A stretch of 64,000 nt of DNA from Salinisphaera sp. (GTDB lineage: Bacteria; Pseudomonadota; Gammaproteobacteria; Nevskiales; Salinisphaeraceae): the NCBI GenBank assembly GCA_027858915.1, contig JAQIBT010000045.1, forward strand, positions 1-64,000, in the 5' to 3' direction. How positions within the stretch are numbered: the first letter of the stretch is position 1; the number at the start of each line of letters is the position of its first letter. The position numbers were made by a program, and so were the translations under genes. Below, in pieces: positions 8,810 to 17,681 of this stretch. The notes below the pieces were generated by a model. That model searched no databases, had not been told where the DNA came from, and saw only the letters and a program-made list of their open reading frames with translations.

Positions 8810-9709
8810 TCAGATCAGCATTTCTCGCGGATCAGCGAGCATGCGCGCGTAGTGAGTCAGAAAACGCGCGGCGTCGGCACCATTGATGACGCGGTGATCG
8901 TAGCTGAGGCTCAGCGGACAAAAAGCAGTTGGCGCGAACGCCTCGCCGTCCCAAACCGGCTCGACCGTAGTCCGCGTAAGACCCAGAATCGCGACCTCCG
9001 GCGGGTTTACGATCGGGGTAAACGATTGCCCACCAATACCGCCCAGATTACTGATCGTCATGCTGGCGCCAGCCATTTCGTCGGGACTCAGCTTTCGATC
9101 ACGCGCGCGTCCGGCCAGATCGATGATCTCGTCGGCGATAGCGAATATTCCTTTGCGGTCCGCATCCCTGATGACCGGGACCATCAGGCCATTCGGGGTA
9201 TCCACGGCAATGCCGATATGGATGTAATGCTTGAGCCAAAGCGTTTCGCCATCCGTGGAAAGCGACGCATTGAAACGCGGAAATATTCGCAGGCTGAGCG
9301 CCAGCGCCTTTACATGAAACGCAAGGCTCGACAGCTTGGTTCCACGCGCCTGTGCTTCATTCTTCAAGGAGCTCCGGAACCGCTCTATTGCCGACATATC
9401 GGCCCGGTCCTGATGAGTGACGGCAGGAATAACCTGTTGTGCGGCGCTCAAGTTGGTCGCCGCCAGACGGCTGAGACGCGAGGTCGGTTCGGCCTCGACC
9501 GGACCGAACCGGCTGTGGTCCTGATCCCACGGCGAGGTATCTGACCTCGGCGCTGCGGTCGGTGCGCTACTGCCACCGAGCTTGCGTTCCACGTCCGTTC
9601 GGTTCAACCAGCTCTGCCCAAGCTCGTGCGAGAGCGCATCCAGATCCACCTCGCGCTCACGAGCAAATCGACGGGTAGACGGGGACGCCAGGGTCTGGGG
9701 AGTCTGCAT
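8810..9709 (-). CDS. Dihydrolipoyl acyltransferase catalytic subunit without a lipoyl domain (E2 core)
   Basis: This gene encodes only the back half of an E2 protein. Residues about 5–45 are a peripheral-subunit-binding domain (ASPSTRRFAREREVDLDAL), followed by a short linker and a complete 2-oxoacid acyltransferase domain ending in the active-site motif SYDHRVINGADAARF. HRVING with Asn is the form I recall from Azotobacter and Pseudomonas AceF proteins, so it should be active. No lipoyl domain is present; the lipoyl arms are encoded on the separate gene at 11178–12548. The ATG at 9709 is preferred over a TTG at 9721; either way the start overlaps the end of the aldehyde dehydrogenase gene, implying coupled translation. 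Confidence 0.9.
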   Translation of the reverse strand: MQTPQTLASPSTRRFAREREVDLDALSHELGQSWLNRTDVERKLGGSSAPTAAPRSDTSPWDQDHSRFGPVEAEPTSRLSRLAATNLSAAQQVIPAVTHQDRADMSAIERFRSSLKNEAQARGTKLSSLAFHVKALALSLRIFPRFNASLSTDGETLWLKHYIHIGIAVDTPNGLMVPVIRDADRKGIFAIADEIIDLAGRARDRKLSPDEMAGASMTISNLGGIGGQSFTPIVNPPEVAILGLTRTTVEPVWDGEAFAPTAFCPLSLSYDHRVINGADAARFLTHYARMLADPREMLI

Positions 9710-9714
9710 ACGAT

Positions 9715-11181
9715 TCACCAATTGGTCGAGATGTACTGGCTTTCCATGAATTCGAGCATGCCCTCATGCCCGCCTTCCCGGCCCAGGCCAGACTGTTTGA
9801 CACCGCCGAACGGCGCCGCCGGATCCGATACCAGCCCACGGTTGAGACCGACCATGCCGAACTCCAGCTGCTCGCTCACCGCCAGACCGCGCCTCAGATC
9901 TTCCGTGAATACGTATGCCACCAGGCCATACTCGGTGTCGTTGGCGCGCGCGATCACGTCAACCTCATCGGTAAAGGTCTGAATCGCAGCCACCGGGCCG
10001 AATATTTCCTCGCGGCAGCAATCCGCGTCGCGCGGTACGTCGGTGAGGACCGTCGGCGGATAGAAAAATCCCTTGCCCTCCGGGGCTAATCCGCCACAGC
10101 GGACTTTTGCGCCTTTGGCTACCGCGTCGGCAACCAGCGCTACCACCTTGTCGCGCGTCGCAGAATTGACCAGCGGGCCCACATCGGTACCGTCAGCCAG
10201 ACCATCGCCGACCTTCAAGGCCGCCATACGGGCGGTGAATCGCTCGATGAACGTCTCGGCGATCGATTCATGGACGAAAATCCGATTAGCGGCAGTGCAG
10301 GCTTCGCCGAGATTACGCATCTTGGCCAGCATGCAGCCCTCGACAGCCGCGTCGATGTGGGCATCCTCGAACACTACAAATGGCGCATTGCCGCCCAGTT
10401 CCATGGCCGGTTTGATCACCTGCGATGCCGCGCTCCGCAGCAGCGTACGGCCTACGGGCGTTGAACCGGTGAACGAGACAACGCGGACACGTGGATCCTG
10501 GAGCATCGTATCCACCACCGGGCCGGGCTGGCGTGTCGGCAGTACGTTGACGATCCCGGGAGGTACCCCTGCCTCTTCCAGCAAGGGCATGAGCGCCAGC
10601 ATGGTCAACGGCGTTTCCGCCGCCGGCTTGATGATGACCGGGCAGCCTGCTGCGAGTGCCGGTGCTATTTTCCGGGTGCCCATGGCCGCCGGATAGTTCC
10701 ACGGCGTCACCAGGACCGCGACTCCCGCTGGCTTGTAGTGGACGAGCGTGCGCGCTCCTGATGACGGGGCCTTCGCCAGCATGCCCTCGCCGCGCACAGC
10801 CTCTTCGGAGAACCAGCGGAAAAACTCTGCCGCATAGGTCGCCTCGCCCATTGCATCCGCGCGGGCCTTGCCGTTTTCAAGGGTGATCAGCCGGGCAATA
10901 TCCTCCAGCCGATCGTGCATCAGTTCGAAGGCCTTGCGCAGGATCTCGCCGCGGTCCCGGGGCTTCAGCGCAGCCCAATCCGGGAAGGCGCGCTGTGCCG
11001 CGTCAAGCGCGGCGATCGCATCATCCTCTGAAGCCGACGCAACGCTGGCGAGCAGTGTTTCATCGGCCGGGTTCAAGACGTCGAAACGCTCGCCGCCAGA
11101 ACCTGGGCACCAGGTTCCATCAATATAGAGATCGTTATATTTCATTGAGTTCTTAGTAGACGTAGCCAAATCGGATGTCAA
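9715..11181 (-). CDS. NAD(P)-dependent aldehyde dehydrogenase, succinate-semialdehyde type
   Basis: A 488-residue ALDH-superfamily enzyme oxidising an aldehyde to the acid. The Rossmann region has VTPWNYPAAM, the general base Glu is in MELGGNAP, the nucleophile Cys is in GEACTAANR, and the substrate-pocket region has EEIFGPV. Overall it is closest in feel to succinate-semialdehyde dehydrogenases (GabD type). The gene sits between the two halves of E2, overlapping the lipoyl-E2 gene at its start (ATGA) and the catalytic E2 at its end. That embedding strongly suggests it acts on a product of the same pathway; the actual aldehyde is unknown. Confidence 0.9.
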   Translation of the reverse strand: MTSDLATSTKNSMKYNDLYIDGTWCPGSGGERFDVLNPADETLLASVASASEDDAIAALDAAQRAFPDWAALKPRDRGEILRKAFELMHDRLEDIARLITLENGKARADAMGEATYAAEFFRWFSEEAVRGEGMLAKAPSSGARTLVHYKPAGVAVLVTPWNYPAAMGTRKIAPALAAGCPVIIKPAAETPLTMLALMPLLEEAGVPPGIVNVLPTRQPGPVVDTMLQDPRVRVVSFTGSTPVGRTLLRSAASQVIKPAMELGGNAPFVVFEDAHIDAAVEGCMLAKMRNLGEACTAANRIFVHESIAETFIERFTARMAALKVGDGLADGTDVGPLVNSATRDKVVALVADAVAKGAKVRCGGLAPEGKGFFYPPTVLTDVPRDADCCREEIFGPVAAIQTFTDEVDVIARANDTEYGLVAYVFTEDLRRGLAVSEQLEFGMVGLNRGLVSDPAAPFGGVKQSGLGREGGHEGMLEFMESQYISTNW

Positions 11182-12548
11182 AGCAGGTGGCGCAGCGGGC
11201 TCTCGACGCGCTCGGCAAACGCGGTCAGCATCACGGCTGCCGCATCTGGACTCAGGGCGTCCTCATCGAACGCCAGACGCATTTCCAGACTGCCGCTGGC
11301 ATTGGCCTTGAAGACGGTCAGGGTCGGCACGCCACCAGCCCCAGGCACGTTGAACTCGGTCAACGGGCTGGCGCTCAGATCGTGTATGCGTACCGTCGGC
11401 GTCGTATCGTCCGCGTCCACGGTGCACTCAGCCGCCTGGGTCAGTCCGGTTCGATCGGGATCGACCAAAGTCAGCGGGGGGCGCCCGCTGCCCGGGGCGG
11501 CGAGGTGCACGACGATGGGTTGATCGCCCATATCGCTTGCCAGGGCAGACCGCCAGCTGCCTGCCACAAAGGCAGCCAGCAAAATACTCGCGGGTGTGGC
11601 GCCGTCGGCGCGGCCCGCAAGCCAACCTGCGAAGTCAGCAAACGCTGCTCCATCAACGGCAGCTCGCAGACTCGCGCTGGCTGCGATCGACGGCCTGTCG
11701 GCCACTGCGACCACCTTATCCAGGTCGGCCACATGAAACGGCTGCGGCACGCCCTGCCGGACCAACTGCCGCAGATCGATTCCGCGCTCTTGCGCCAGAC
11801 GCCGCGCCTTCGGCGACGCCAGAATTATTGCGCTACCGGGCGCCGGCATCGGCGTCCGGATCGCAGCTGCAGGCTGCTTGTTTTCTGCCCCTGCTGCCTT
11901 GGCCGACCTGATCGGTTCAGCAGGTTTGGGTTGCGGTGCGGCTGCCAATTTCTTTGCCGAGGGTGCAGACGAGGCCGTCGCATCCGGCGAATCGCCGATG
12001 ATAGCGACGGTCTCTCCGACCGGCACATCGGAACCGGCCTCGGCGCGGATCGCTACGAGATAACCATCGTAGCCAGCCTCAACCTGTACAACGGCCTTGT
12101 CGGTCTCGACGTCCATCAGATCGTCGCTTGCCTTGACGACATCGCCTACCTGTTTGTGCCAGGCCACGACCTGACCGGCATCCTGAGACATGCCCAGTGC
12201 CGGCATGATGACCTCGTACACGGTCCCATGCCCGGTGGAATCGGATGCGCTGGCCTGGTCTGCGGATTCTGCGCCTGCGACCGGCTTCGATGAGGTCGTC
12301 GTGGCCTCGGGTGAATCCCCGATCACCGCAACCACGTCGCCGATTGGGACGTCGGTCCCTGCCTCGGCACGAATCTCGGTGAGATAGCCGTCATGGCCTG
12401 CCTCTACCTCGACAACAGCCTTGTCGGTTTCGACGTCCATCAGAATGTCGCCGGCCGCCACCGCATCGCCTACCTGCTTATGCCAGGCCACGACCTGACC
12501 GGCATCCTGCGACATGCCCAGAGCCGGCATGATGATTTCATGCGACAT
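11178..12548 (-). CDS. Lipoyl carrier protein with two lipoyl domains, E1/E3-binding domain and inactive acyltransferase-like C-terminus
   Basis: The 456-residue product has two near-identical lipoyl domains (residues about 1–78 and 110–188), each with the lipoylation motif DVETDKA, lysines 43 and 151. A linker and a peripheral-subunit-binding domain follow (about 244–280, ASPKARRLAQERGIDLRQL). The last 170 residues resemble a shortened E2 acyltransferase domain, but where the active enzyme has DHRVING this protein has DEDALSP (about 428–434), so the catalytic His is gone. It therefore looks like a swinging-arm scaffold that works with the separate catalytic E2. It overlaps the E1 beta stop by 11 bp. 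Confidence 0.9.
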   Translation of the reverse strand: MSHEIIMPALGMSQDAGQVVAWHKQVGDAVAAGDILMDVETDKAVVEVEAGHDGYLTEIRAEAGTDVPIGDVVAVIGDSPEATTTSSKPVAGAESADQASASDSTGHGTVYEVIMPALGMSQDAGQVVAWHKQVGDVVKASDDLMDVETDKAVVQVEAGYDGYLVAIRAEAGSDVPVGETVAIIGDSPDATASSAPSAKKLAAAPQPKPAEPIRSAKAAGAENKQPAAAIRTPMPAPGSAIILASPKARRLAQERGIDLRQLVRQGVPQPFHVADLDKVVAVADRPSIAASASLRAAVDGAAFADFAGWLAGRADGATPASILLAAFVAGSWRSALASDMGDQPIVVHLAAPGSGRPPLTLVDPDRTGLTQAAECTVDADDTTPTVRIHDLSASPLTEFNVPGAGGVPTLTVFKANASGSLEMRLAFDEDALSPDAAAVMLTAFAERVESPLRHLL

Positions 12549-13533
12549 CGTGGAGTCTCCCTTCGACCACCGCGCGTACTCGCTCTACCACGGCATCGAC
12601 GGTAGGGACCGTAAGATCCTCCAGCACCGGAGAGAACGGCACCGGAACGTCCATCGCTCCGACCCTCTGTACCGGCGCATCCAGATAGTAAAAAGCCTTG
12701 TCGGCGATCCGACTGGCGATCTCTCCGGTAATTCCGTAGTTCTGATGGCCTTCGTCAATCACCATCGCGCGACTGGTTTTTCGGACCGAGGTGATGAGCG
12801 TGTCCTCGTCCAGCGGCACCAGCGTGCGCGGATCGATCACTTCCGCCTCAATCCCATCGGCTGCCAGCGTTTCCGCGGCTTTGAGCGCGACCTGAACCAT
12901 GGAGGACGTGGCAATCAGGGTTATGTCGCGGCCCTTACGCAGTACAGCCGCCTCGCCGAAGGGAATCAGATACTCTTCTTCCGGAACGGCAGCCTTCTCC
13001 TGGTACATCAATTTGTCTTCGATGATCACGACCGGGTTGTCGTCACGGATCGCTGTTTTCATCAGCCCCTTGGCTTCGTACGCCGAAGACGGCATGGCCA
13101 CCTTCAATCCGGGGATATGGCAAACCAGCGCGTGCAGCGACTGGCTGTGCTGAGCCGCCGAGCGGCGCGTCGCCCCCAGGTTCGTGCGTAGCGTCAACGG
13201 GACCTTGAGTTTGCCGCCAGACATATAAGACTGCTTGGCCGCCTGGTTACAAAGCTGATCCATGACCAGGAACAGGAAATCACCAAACATCAGATCAATG
13301 ATCGGCCGTGTTCCAGTCATCGCGGCGCCGACCGCAATGCCGGTGAAACCCGGCTCGGAAATCGGCGTGTCGATAATTCGGTCCGTGCCGAATTCCTCCA
13401 CCAGTCCGGACAGAACCTTGAACGGTGTTCCGGCTTCAGCAACGTCCTCGCCCAGCACAAAGGTCGTCGGATCGCGCCGCATCTCTTCGGCAATGGCTTC
13501 GTTTACGGCCTGAGACAGAGTTATTTCGCGCAT
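12538..13533 (-). CDS. 2-oxoacid/acetoin dehydrogenase E1 component, beta subunit
   Basis: The transketolase-like beta subunit of a thiamine-diphosphate-dependent E1. It has the family's opening MREITLSQAVNEAIAEEMRRD, the DTPISEPGFTGIAVGAAMTG region and the C-terminal VIDPRTLVPLDEDTL and VIDEGH segments. It forms an alpha2beta2 enzyme with the gene just upstream. The ATG at 13533, with AGGAA eight bases before it, is preferred over an upstream in-frame start because the family begins here; the gap to E1 alpha is then 7 bp. Family resemblance is to AcoB (acetoin cleavage) and PdhB; sequence alone does not separate these. Confidence 0.93.
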   Translation of the reverse strand: MREITLSQAVNEAIAEEMRRDPTTFVLGEDVAEAGTPFKVLSGLVEEFGTDRIIDTPISEPGFTGIAVGAAMTGTRPIIDLMFGDFLFLVMDQLCNQAAKQSYMSGGKLKVPLTLRTNLGATRRSAAQHSQSLHALVCHIPGLKVAMPSSAYEAKGLMKTAIRDDNPVVIIEDKLMYQEKAAVPEEEYLIPFGEAAVLRKGRDITLIATSSMVQVALKAAETLAADGIEAEVIDPRTLVPLDEDTLITSVRKTSRAMVIDEGHQNYGITGEIASRIADKAFYYLDAPVQRVGAMDVPVPFSPVLEDLTVPTVDAVVERVRAVVEGRLHDVA

Positions 13534-13540
13534 GACATTC

Positions 13541-14527
13541 CTATGCGTTTGCCGCGTAGACATGCATGTCTACCTCGGACAAGTCGGGATAAGAGGCTTC
13601 AAGGGCATACTCCACCGCTGCTTTGGCGTCGGCCTGCACCTGTTCGTCGATCGCCTCGAGTTCTTTCTCGGTAGCAATCTTCTGTTTGCGCAGCCAAGTG
13701 CCGAACAGCGCGATGGGATCACGATTGTCTTTCCAATCGGACTCTTCTTCCTTGCTACGGTAATAGGTGCGATTAATGTCGCCGACGTGATGGCCGTGGT
13801 AACGATAGGTATTGAGCAGTACAAAGAACGGCCCCTCGCCGGCTCGTGCCCGCGCTACCAGATCATCGGCCAGCGACTTGACCGCCAGCACGTCCTGGCC
13901 GTCCAGCTCATGGGCTTCAATGCCGAACGCCGTCGCTCGGGCGCACAAGTCCCCAGCTGCCATTTCAGACACATGGGTGTACTCGCCGTAGAGGTTGTTC
14001 TCGCAGACATAGATCGCCGGCAATGACCATAGCGACGCCATGTTCATCACTTCGTAGAGCAATCCCTGACCAAGCGCGCCGTCACCAAAGAAACAGACGG
14101 CGACGTCTTTCTTGCCCAGGAGTTTTGACGTGAGCGCCGCCCCGGTGGCAATACCCGCAGAGCCGCCGACAATGGCGTTGGCGCCCAGATTGCCGTTGTC
14201 CTGATCGGCGATATGCATCGAACCGCCTTTACCGCGGCAGTAGCCTTCTACCTTGCCCAGCAGTTCACAGAACATTTCACGGAAATGCGCGCCCTTTGCC
14301 ACACAATGGCCATGTCCACGATGGGTCGACGTAATGTAATCGGTACTCTCCAACGCTTCACAGATGCCAACCTCGGCCGCTTCCTGACCCGAGGACATAT
14401 GCGTCAAGCCCTGCATTTTTCCGGACAGATACAGCTGGTTGGCGTTATCCTCGAAAGCGCGAATTCGACGCATTTGACTGTAGATATGGAGATAACTCTC
14501 GCAGTCGTCTTTATTTTCAGCAGCCAT
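13541..14527 (-). CDS. 2-oxoacid/acetoin dehydrogenase E1 component, alpha subunit
   Basis: A 328-residue thiamine-diphosphate-binding alpha subunit. The cofactor motif runs from GDGALGQG to the closing NN (FFGDGALGQGLLYEVMNMAS…VCENN), and the HRGHGHCVAKG and GKGGSMH segments are typical of AcoA/PdhA. This subunit carries out decarboxylation (or C–C cleavage) and passes the acyl group to the lipoyl arm. It opens the complex genes E1 alpha, E1 beta, lipoyl-E2, aldehyde dehydrogenase, catalytic E2, E3. About 140 bp of non-coding DNA separate it from the FmdB-like gene upstream. Confidence 0.93.
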   Translation of the reverse strand: MAAENKDDCESYLHIYSQMRRIRAFEDNANQLYLSGKMQGLTHMSSGQEAAEVGICEALESTDYITSTHRGHGHCVAKGAHFREMFCELLGKVEGYCRGKGGSMHIADQDNGNLGANAIVGGSAGIATGAALTSKLLGKKDVAVCFFGDGALGQGLLYEVMNMASLWSLPAIYVCENNLYGEYTHVSEMAAGDLCARATAFGIEAHELDGQDVLAVKSLADDLVARARAGEGPFFVLLNTYRYHGHHVGDINRTYYRSKEEESDWKDNRDPIALFGTWLRKQKIATEKELEAIDEQVQADAKAAVEYALEASYPDLSEVDMHVYAANA

Positions 14528-14670
14528 GATGTCTCTCTTTGTCTACCTGCCCCAGGGTCCGGCCTTTACAACGAACGCCCGCGAGGCCCGGTCGAAAATT
14601 CTTGAATCGTCGCTCTATGCGGCCTGACGGCCGACATCGACCGAAAACCAGGAAAACTGCACGAGCGCGG

Positions 14671-15051
14671 TCACTTGTGGCCGTGCCCATGGCAGCAACC
14701 GCCCCCATGACCTGCTTGATGGCTGTGATGGGAATCACGGCCCAACGAACCAGCCACACTGGCGGCTTTCGACGCGGTATAACGCGGCGGCGGCTTGGCA
14801 CTGGTATTCAACACGGCACTTGCGAGCGCTGCATTCGAGGCACAGCCGCAGGCGGTCGCTGCCGGCAGACGCTTGTTGACACGAGTGCTTCGCTTGAGGC
14901 CGGCGGTCCGGATCGCCACGCCGGGAGCAATCACGTATCGGATTGCTTCGCCGGTCTCGGGATGATGAGTCAACCGAGTTTCGTTGAGCGCTTGTAGAAA
15001 CTCGTACCGGACGTCCGGATGCTCAATGGATTCATAAACATAGGACGGCAT
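14671..15051 (-). CDS. FmdB-like small protein with degenerate zinc ribbon and His/Cys-rich tail
   Basis: The start MPSYVYESIEHPDVRYEFLQ resembles FmdB-family zinc-ribbon proteins (MPTYVYRC-x2-CG…FE), but the ribbon cysteines are absent: YES-IEHPD replaces the first CxxC and HHPETG the second. After residue 60 there is an Ala/Ser-rich stretch with CGC, and the protein ends GGGCCHGHGHK, which could bind a metal. Length is 126 residues. AAGGAGG lies just upstream of the ATG at 15051, a strong ribosome binding site that fixes the start. It follows the M24 gene closely. Possible role in metal handling or regulation; this is only a guess. Confidence 0.65.
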   Translation of the reverse strand: MPSYVYESIEHPDVRYEFLQALNETRLTHHPETGEAIRYVIAPGVAIRTAGLKRSTRVNKRLPAATACGCASNAALASAVLNTSAKPPPRYTASKAASVAGSLGRDSHHSHQAGHGGGCCHGHGHK

Positions 15052-15084
15052 TAGCGACCTCCTTCCAAACAGCGAAACCGACAC

Positions 15085-16389
15085 CTAGTAGGCATTGGCA
15101 ACGAACAGTTCCTGGGCTGGGAACAGTGTGATCACACGACAGCCGTCTGCGGTCACGACGACCTCTTCTTCGATTCTTGCTGCGCCATTACCGTCAGCCG
15201 CAGGGCAATAGGTCTCAAGCGCAAACACCATGCCTTCCTGCAACTCGAATGGGTTGTCCAGGGACACGAGCCGGCTGATGATCGGCCGCTCGTGTAGCGC
15301 GAGGCCAAGTCCGTGGCCAAACTGGAGGCCAAAGGCTTCCATCTCGGAACTAAATCCAAAATCCTGAGCGCGCGGCCAGACCGCTGCGATCTTGTCCGTG
15401 GTGACACCCGGCTTGACCAGGTCGATCGCATTGTCTATCCACTCACGACATTGACGATAAGCGTCGGCCTGGGCGGTTGTGTATTTGCCCACATTCAGGG
15501 TCCGGTAGTAACAGGTCCGATACCCCATATAGGATTGGATGACATCAAAAAACGCTTGGTCACCAGGACGGTACATGCGATCGGTAAAGTTGTGTGGATG
15601 CGGATTGCAACGCTCGCCAGAGACGGCATTAATCGCCTCTACGTCATCCGAGCCATTGTCGTAGAGAAATTTGTTGGCGATCGCCACGAGTTCGTTTTCC
15701 CGCTTCCCAGGCTTGAGCTCTTCTGCTATCACCTGGTAGACCCCATCTACCATCGAAGCGGCCTGATTGAGCAGGATGATTTCGTCCTTGCTCTTGATCT
15801 GACGCGCATCGAGCATCACTTGTTGCACGTCGCGGATGTCCAGACCCTCGGCCTGCAGGGCAAACAGCATCGGCGGCTCAACGATATCCACACCGAGCGG
15901 CAGGGACGCCAGGCCCTCGGTTTTTAGCAGATCCGCGATCTCCTTGGCAGCATCACGGAATAAACCAGCGTCCGCGTTAACCGCGCCACGCAGGCCGAGC
16001 ATCCCGGCACGGCAATGATCGTTATCCAGCCACGGCGCATAGATCCGGTGATGGGCTGCTGCGGAACCGAAATCCCACAGATAAGGGTCCGAGTTGCCCG
16101 TGAACAACGCATACCGACAGAACTTGTCGCGTGTCCACTCACCAATGACGCTGCTGGTCAGGTACCGAATATTGTTGTTGTCGAAACAGAGAATCGCTGC
16201 GATATCGGAATCCGCGAGCGCCTGCCGCACGCGCGCCAGCCGATAACTATGCAAACGCTTGAAATCGACCCGCTCCTCGAAATCGACAGCCATTCTGCCC
16301 GGCGAGTCGATCGGCCTATCCCAATTCCAGCGTGGAAGAATATCCTCGCTCTGGCTCTCCGGCATATTGATTTTACTTTGAGCTGTCAT
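15085..16389 (-). CDS. M24-family (creatinase/prolidase fold) protein lacking one metal ligand
   Basis: 434 residues with an N-terminal creatinase-like domain (DNNNIRYLTSS) and a C-terminal pita-bread fold. Compared with active M24 metallopeptidases (five ligands D, D, H, E, E) it has D282, H359 in GHGLGL, E392 in ALET and E407 in RIEEEV, and the second His at 366, but position 293, eleven residues after D282 where the second Asp belongs, is Cys. So a normal di-metal peptidase site is unlikely. Some M24 proteins act outside peptide hydrolysis, for example creatinase and the DMSP lyase DddP, and the N-terminal half has a DddP-like feel. The catabolic setting favours a small-molecule role. Confidence 0.82.
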   Translation of the reverse strand: MTAQSKINMPESQSEDILPRWNWDRPIDSPGRMAVDFEERVDFKRLHSYRLARVRQALADSDIAAILCFDNNNIRYLTSSVIGEWTRDKFCRYALFTGNSDPYLWDFGSAAAHHRIYAPWLDNDHCRAGMLGLRGAVNADAGLFRDAAKEIADLLKTEGLASLPLGVDIVEPPMLFALQAEGLDIRDVQQVMLDARQIKSKDEIILLNQAASMVDGVYQVIAEELKPGKRENELVAIANKFLYDNGSDDVEAINAVSGERCNPHPHNFTDRMYRPGDQAFFDVIQSYMGYRTCYYRTLNVGKYTTAQADAYRQCREWIDNAIDLVKPGVTTDKIAAVWPRAQDFGFSSEMEAFGLQFGHGLGLALHERPIISRLVSLDNPFELQEGMVFALETYCPAADGNGAARIEEEVVVTADGCRVITLFPAQELFVANAY

Positions 16390-16430
16390 TTTCCCGTTCC
16401 TCTGTCTTATACTCTGGATCTGTCCCGCAG

Positions 16431-17234
16431 TTACTGAATAACCATGCCGCCATCAATCATGAGCAGCTGGCCGGTCATATAGTCAGAATCGGGGCTGGCA
16501 GCGAGAAACGCCGCGGTGCCGAGAATATCTTCGGGATAGGAATAGCGCTTCATCAGGATCATGTTCTCAGCAAGGGAATCCATGGACTCGCCTTCTTTCT
16601 CAAATTTCCCGATGGCGACAAGATCCTTGTCCAGCTGCTCCCATAGCTCGGTACGAACCACACCGGGGCCGTATCCATTGACGGTGATGTTGTGTTCGGC
16701 GAGCGCCTTCGCGCCGCCCTTGATCATCGCAAGTACTGCATGCTTGGAGCAGCTGTAAGGGATCACGTCATCAAAGACTTCACGTGAGAGAATAGAGCCC
16801 ACATTGATGATTTTGTAAGGCCCGTTGTCCTTGCCCTGAGCGATCATCTGCTTGGCTGCTTCCTGCATACAGATCAGCACGCCTAACGCGTTGACCTTCA
16901 TGATCTGATTCCAGTTTTCTTCTGTAATATCGAGGAACATCAGCGGCTTGTTGATTCCTGCGTTATTCAGAATAAGATCAAGACTACCGAAGGCCTCAAC
17001 CGTGGCCTCCACCGCAGCAGCGACTTCAGACCGATTGGTGACGTCTAACCTGGTTGCGATAGCCTCACCGCCGTTCGCTTTGATGCGCTCGACGACCTCA
17101 TTACAACCATCGATATTCAGATCGCCGACACAGACTCTGGCCCCAAGCGAGGCATAATGTTCTGCCACCGCAGCGCCCATACCTTGAGCCGCGCCCGTAA
17201 TAAGACAATTTCTACCTGCCAGTCTTTCGCTCAT
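16431..17234 (-). CDS. Short-chain dehydrogenase/reductase (SDR)
   Basis: A 267-residue classical SDR. The nucleotide-binding motif is TGAAQGMGAAVAEHY, the NNAG motif follows (LILNNAGINKP), and the catalytic Ser (VGSILS) and Tyr-x3-Lys (YSCSKHA) are all present. The acidic residue after the second strand (GDLNIDG) favours NAD over NADP. The start at 17234 has AGAGGAA before it; an upstream in-frame start is unlikely. It is the gene before the M24 protein, about 40 bp away, and probably oxidises a hydroxyl group of the imported compound. The particular substrate cannot be told. Confidence 0.92.
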   Translation of the reverse strand: MSERLAGRNCLITGAAQGMGAAVAEHYASLGARVCVGDLNIDGCNEVVERIKANGGEAIATRLDVTNRSEVAAAVEATVEAFGSLDLILNNAGINKPLMFLDITEENWNQIMKVNALGVLICMQEAAKQMIAQGKDNGPYKIINVGSILSREVFDDVIPYSCSKHAVLAMIKGGAKALAEHNITVNGYGPGVVRTELWEQLDKDLVAIGKFEKEGESMDSLAENMILMKRYSYPEDILGTAAFLAASPDSDYMTGQLLMIDGGMVIQ

Positions 17235-17681
17235 GGACTTATTCCTCTGATATCCGGATTTCCCCGAGTTTTTTGAAACAAATAGCATAGGGGACGCCTG
17301 TCTTTATCAATTAAAAACCTCGGCGCGCCAGGCTGCAACAGGCAGGAAGTTCGAAACGAATAAGTTCATTTTGGGGACTATGGAGCAGCCACAGAGAAGC
17401 GCGGTCAATCAGCGCACAGCTTTGGAAATCGAAAGTGAAAAGTTCATCCGCGCCGGGTATATCTTCGCCGTCGAATGACAACGGCGGCCCGCACTGCTGC
17501 AGTGCGCGGCCGGGGGAAGCTATTTGAGACAGAGAACGCGGATGCTCATCTGGTATTCGGCCGGAACATCTGCAGCGCCGTACATAGCAGCAGTCGTAAT
17601 GGCTTGGAGCCCGTTAATCGGTTTTGCGATCCAATCAAGATCAAGCACGCTCATTGATAACGGCTTATTTCGTGCGCAGGC
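17235..17681. other. Gap inside the catabolic island
   Basis: About 450 bp between the SDR and the Gfo/Idh/MocA gene, both on the minus strand. A 44-codon frame (17520–17654, minus, MSVLDLDWIAKPINGLQ…) can be read, with no ribosome binding site and no recognisable relatives. Otherwise I see nothing. The gap could hold a promoter for the downstream half of the island. Confidence 0.35.
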
